Shown here piece after piece: positions 5,418-5,445 of a stretch of DNA of 5,445 nt (the first letter of the stretch is position 1; every line of letters starts with the position of its first letter). The notes beneath the pieces were generated by a model, which saw only the letters and a list, made by a program, of their open reading frames with translations, had not been told where the DNA came from and made no database searches. Position numbers and translations under genes: made by a program. Origin of the DNA: UMGS1696 sp045643285 (GTDB taxonomy: Bacteria; Bacillota; Clostridia; Oscillospirales; CAG-272); contig JAZUKN010000048.1 of NCBI GenBank assembly GCA_045643285.1, forward strand, positions 1 through 5,445, in the 5' to 3' direction.

Positions 5418-5444
5418 ACTGTTGCATTTACTTTGAGAATTTAC
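5418..5444 (-). repeat. IS right terminal inverted repeat (contains motif copy 8)
   Basis: This is the exact reverse complement of 3953-3979. It contains motif copy 8 (5422-5439, plus orientation, TTGCATTTACTTTGAGAA). TTGAGA at 5433-5438 points outward and could act as a -35 for whatever lies beyond the window. Confidence 0.93.
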
Positions 5445-5445
5445 G

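Larger units (their letters stand above)
3953..5444 (+). mobile_element. Complete IS30-family insertion sequence
   Basis: A 1492-bp element bounded by 27-bp perfect inverted repeats (3953-3979 and 5418-5444) encloses one intact DDE transposase gene. Base composition drops sharply in GC at its left edge compared with holB, ricT and asd, consistent with recent acquisition. The left flank is ...GA (3951-3952) and the only base beyond the right end is G (5445). That fits the short (about 2-bp) target duplications typical of IS30, but the window ends too soon to prove it. Intact ends and frame suggest it can still move. Confidence 0.9.

Noticed and set aside
3953..5444. The repeated motifs as a CRISPR array
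   Set aside because: Copies are in mixed orientation with irregular spacing, sit only in the IS flanks, and there are no cas genes.

Overview
This window looks like a contig end from a low- to moderate-GC Gram-positive genome, most likely a Clostridia-type Firmicute. The evidence is a RicT/YaaT-type PSP1 gene directly after holB (the order known from Bacillus and Clostridia), strong purine-rich Shine-Dalgarno sites, a consensus TTGACA-17-TATAAT promoter, and U-tract intrinsic terminators. The host genes are clearly GC-richer than the insertion sequence at the right end. I cannot place the genus.

Layout. Positions 1-432 hold the 3' end of a probable homoserine dehydrogenase gene (+). Positions 517-1515 hold aspartate-semialdehyde dehydrogenase, asd (+). 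The asd product supplies the substrate of homoserine dehydrogenase, so these are two consecutive steps of the aspartate-family amino-acid pathway. Positions 1516-1712 are a convergent intergenic region with four hairpins: one GC-rich hairpin next to each stop codon and, between them, two back-to-back intrinsic terminators whose U-tracts face each other. Positions 3822-1713 (-) are a two-gene unit, holB (DNA polymerase III delta prime) then ricT/yaaT. It is read from a perfect-consensus promoter at 3913-3885. Positions 3953-5444 are a complete IS30-family insertion sequence with a 394-residue DDE transposase and 27-bp perfect terminal inverted repeats. The window stops one base beyond its right end, as contigs often do at repeats.

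The most unusual structure is in the IS ends. An 18-bp motif with a nearly invariant 13-bp core, TTTA[G/C]TNTGAGAA, occurs eight times in its non-coding flanks: three on the left and five on the right. The outer three on each side are in mirror-image orientation, and the remaining two form a hairpin right after the transposase stop. These are best read as multiple transposase-binding sites, one of which abuts the transposase ribosome-binding site. I see no CRISPR array, tRNA, rRNA or clear new defence-type system. The other points of note are a delta prime subunit without its zinc-binding cysteines, a short and divergent regulatory tail on the homoserine dehydrogenase, and related hairpins at the 3' ends of two unrelated genes.
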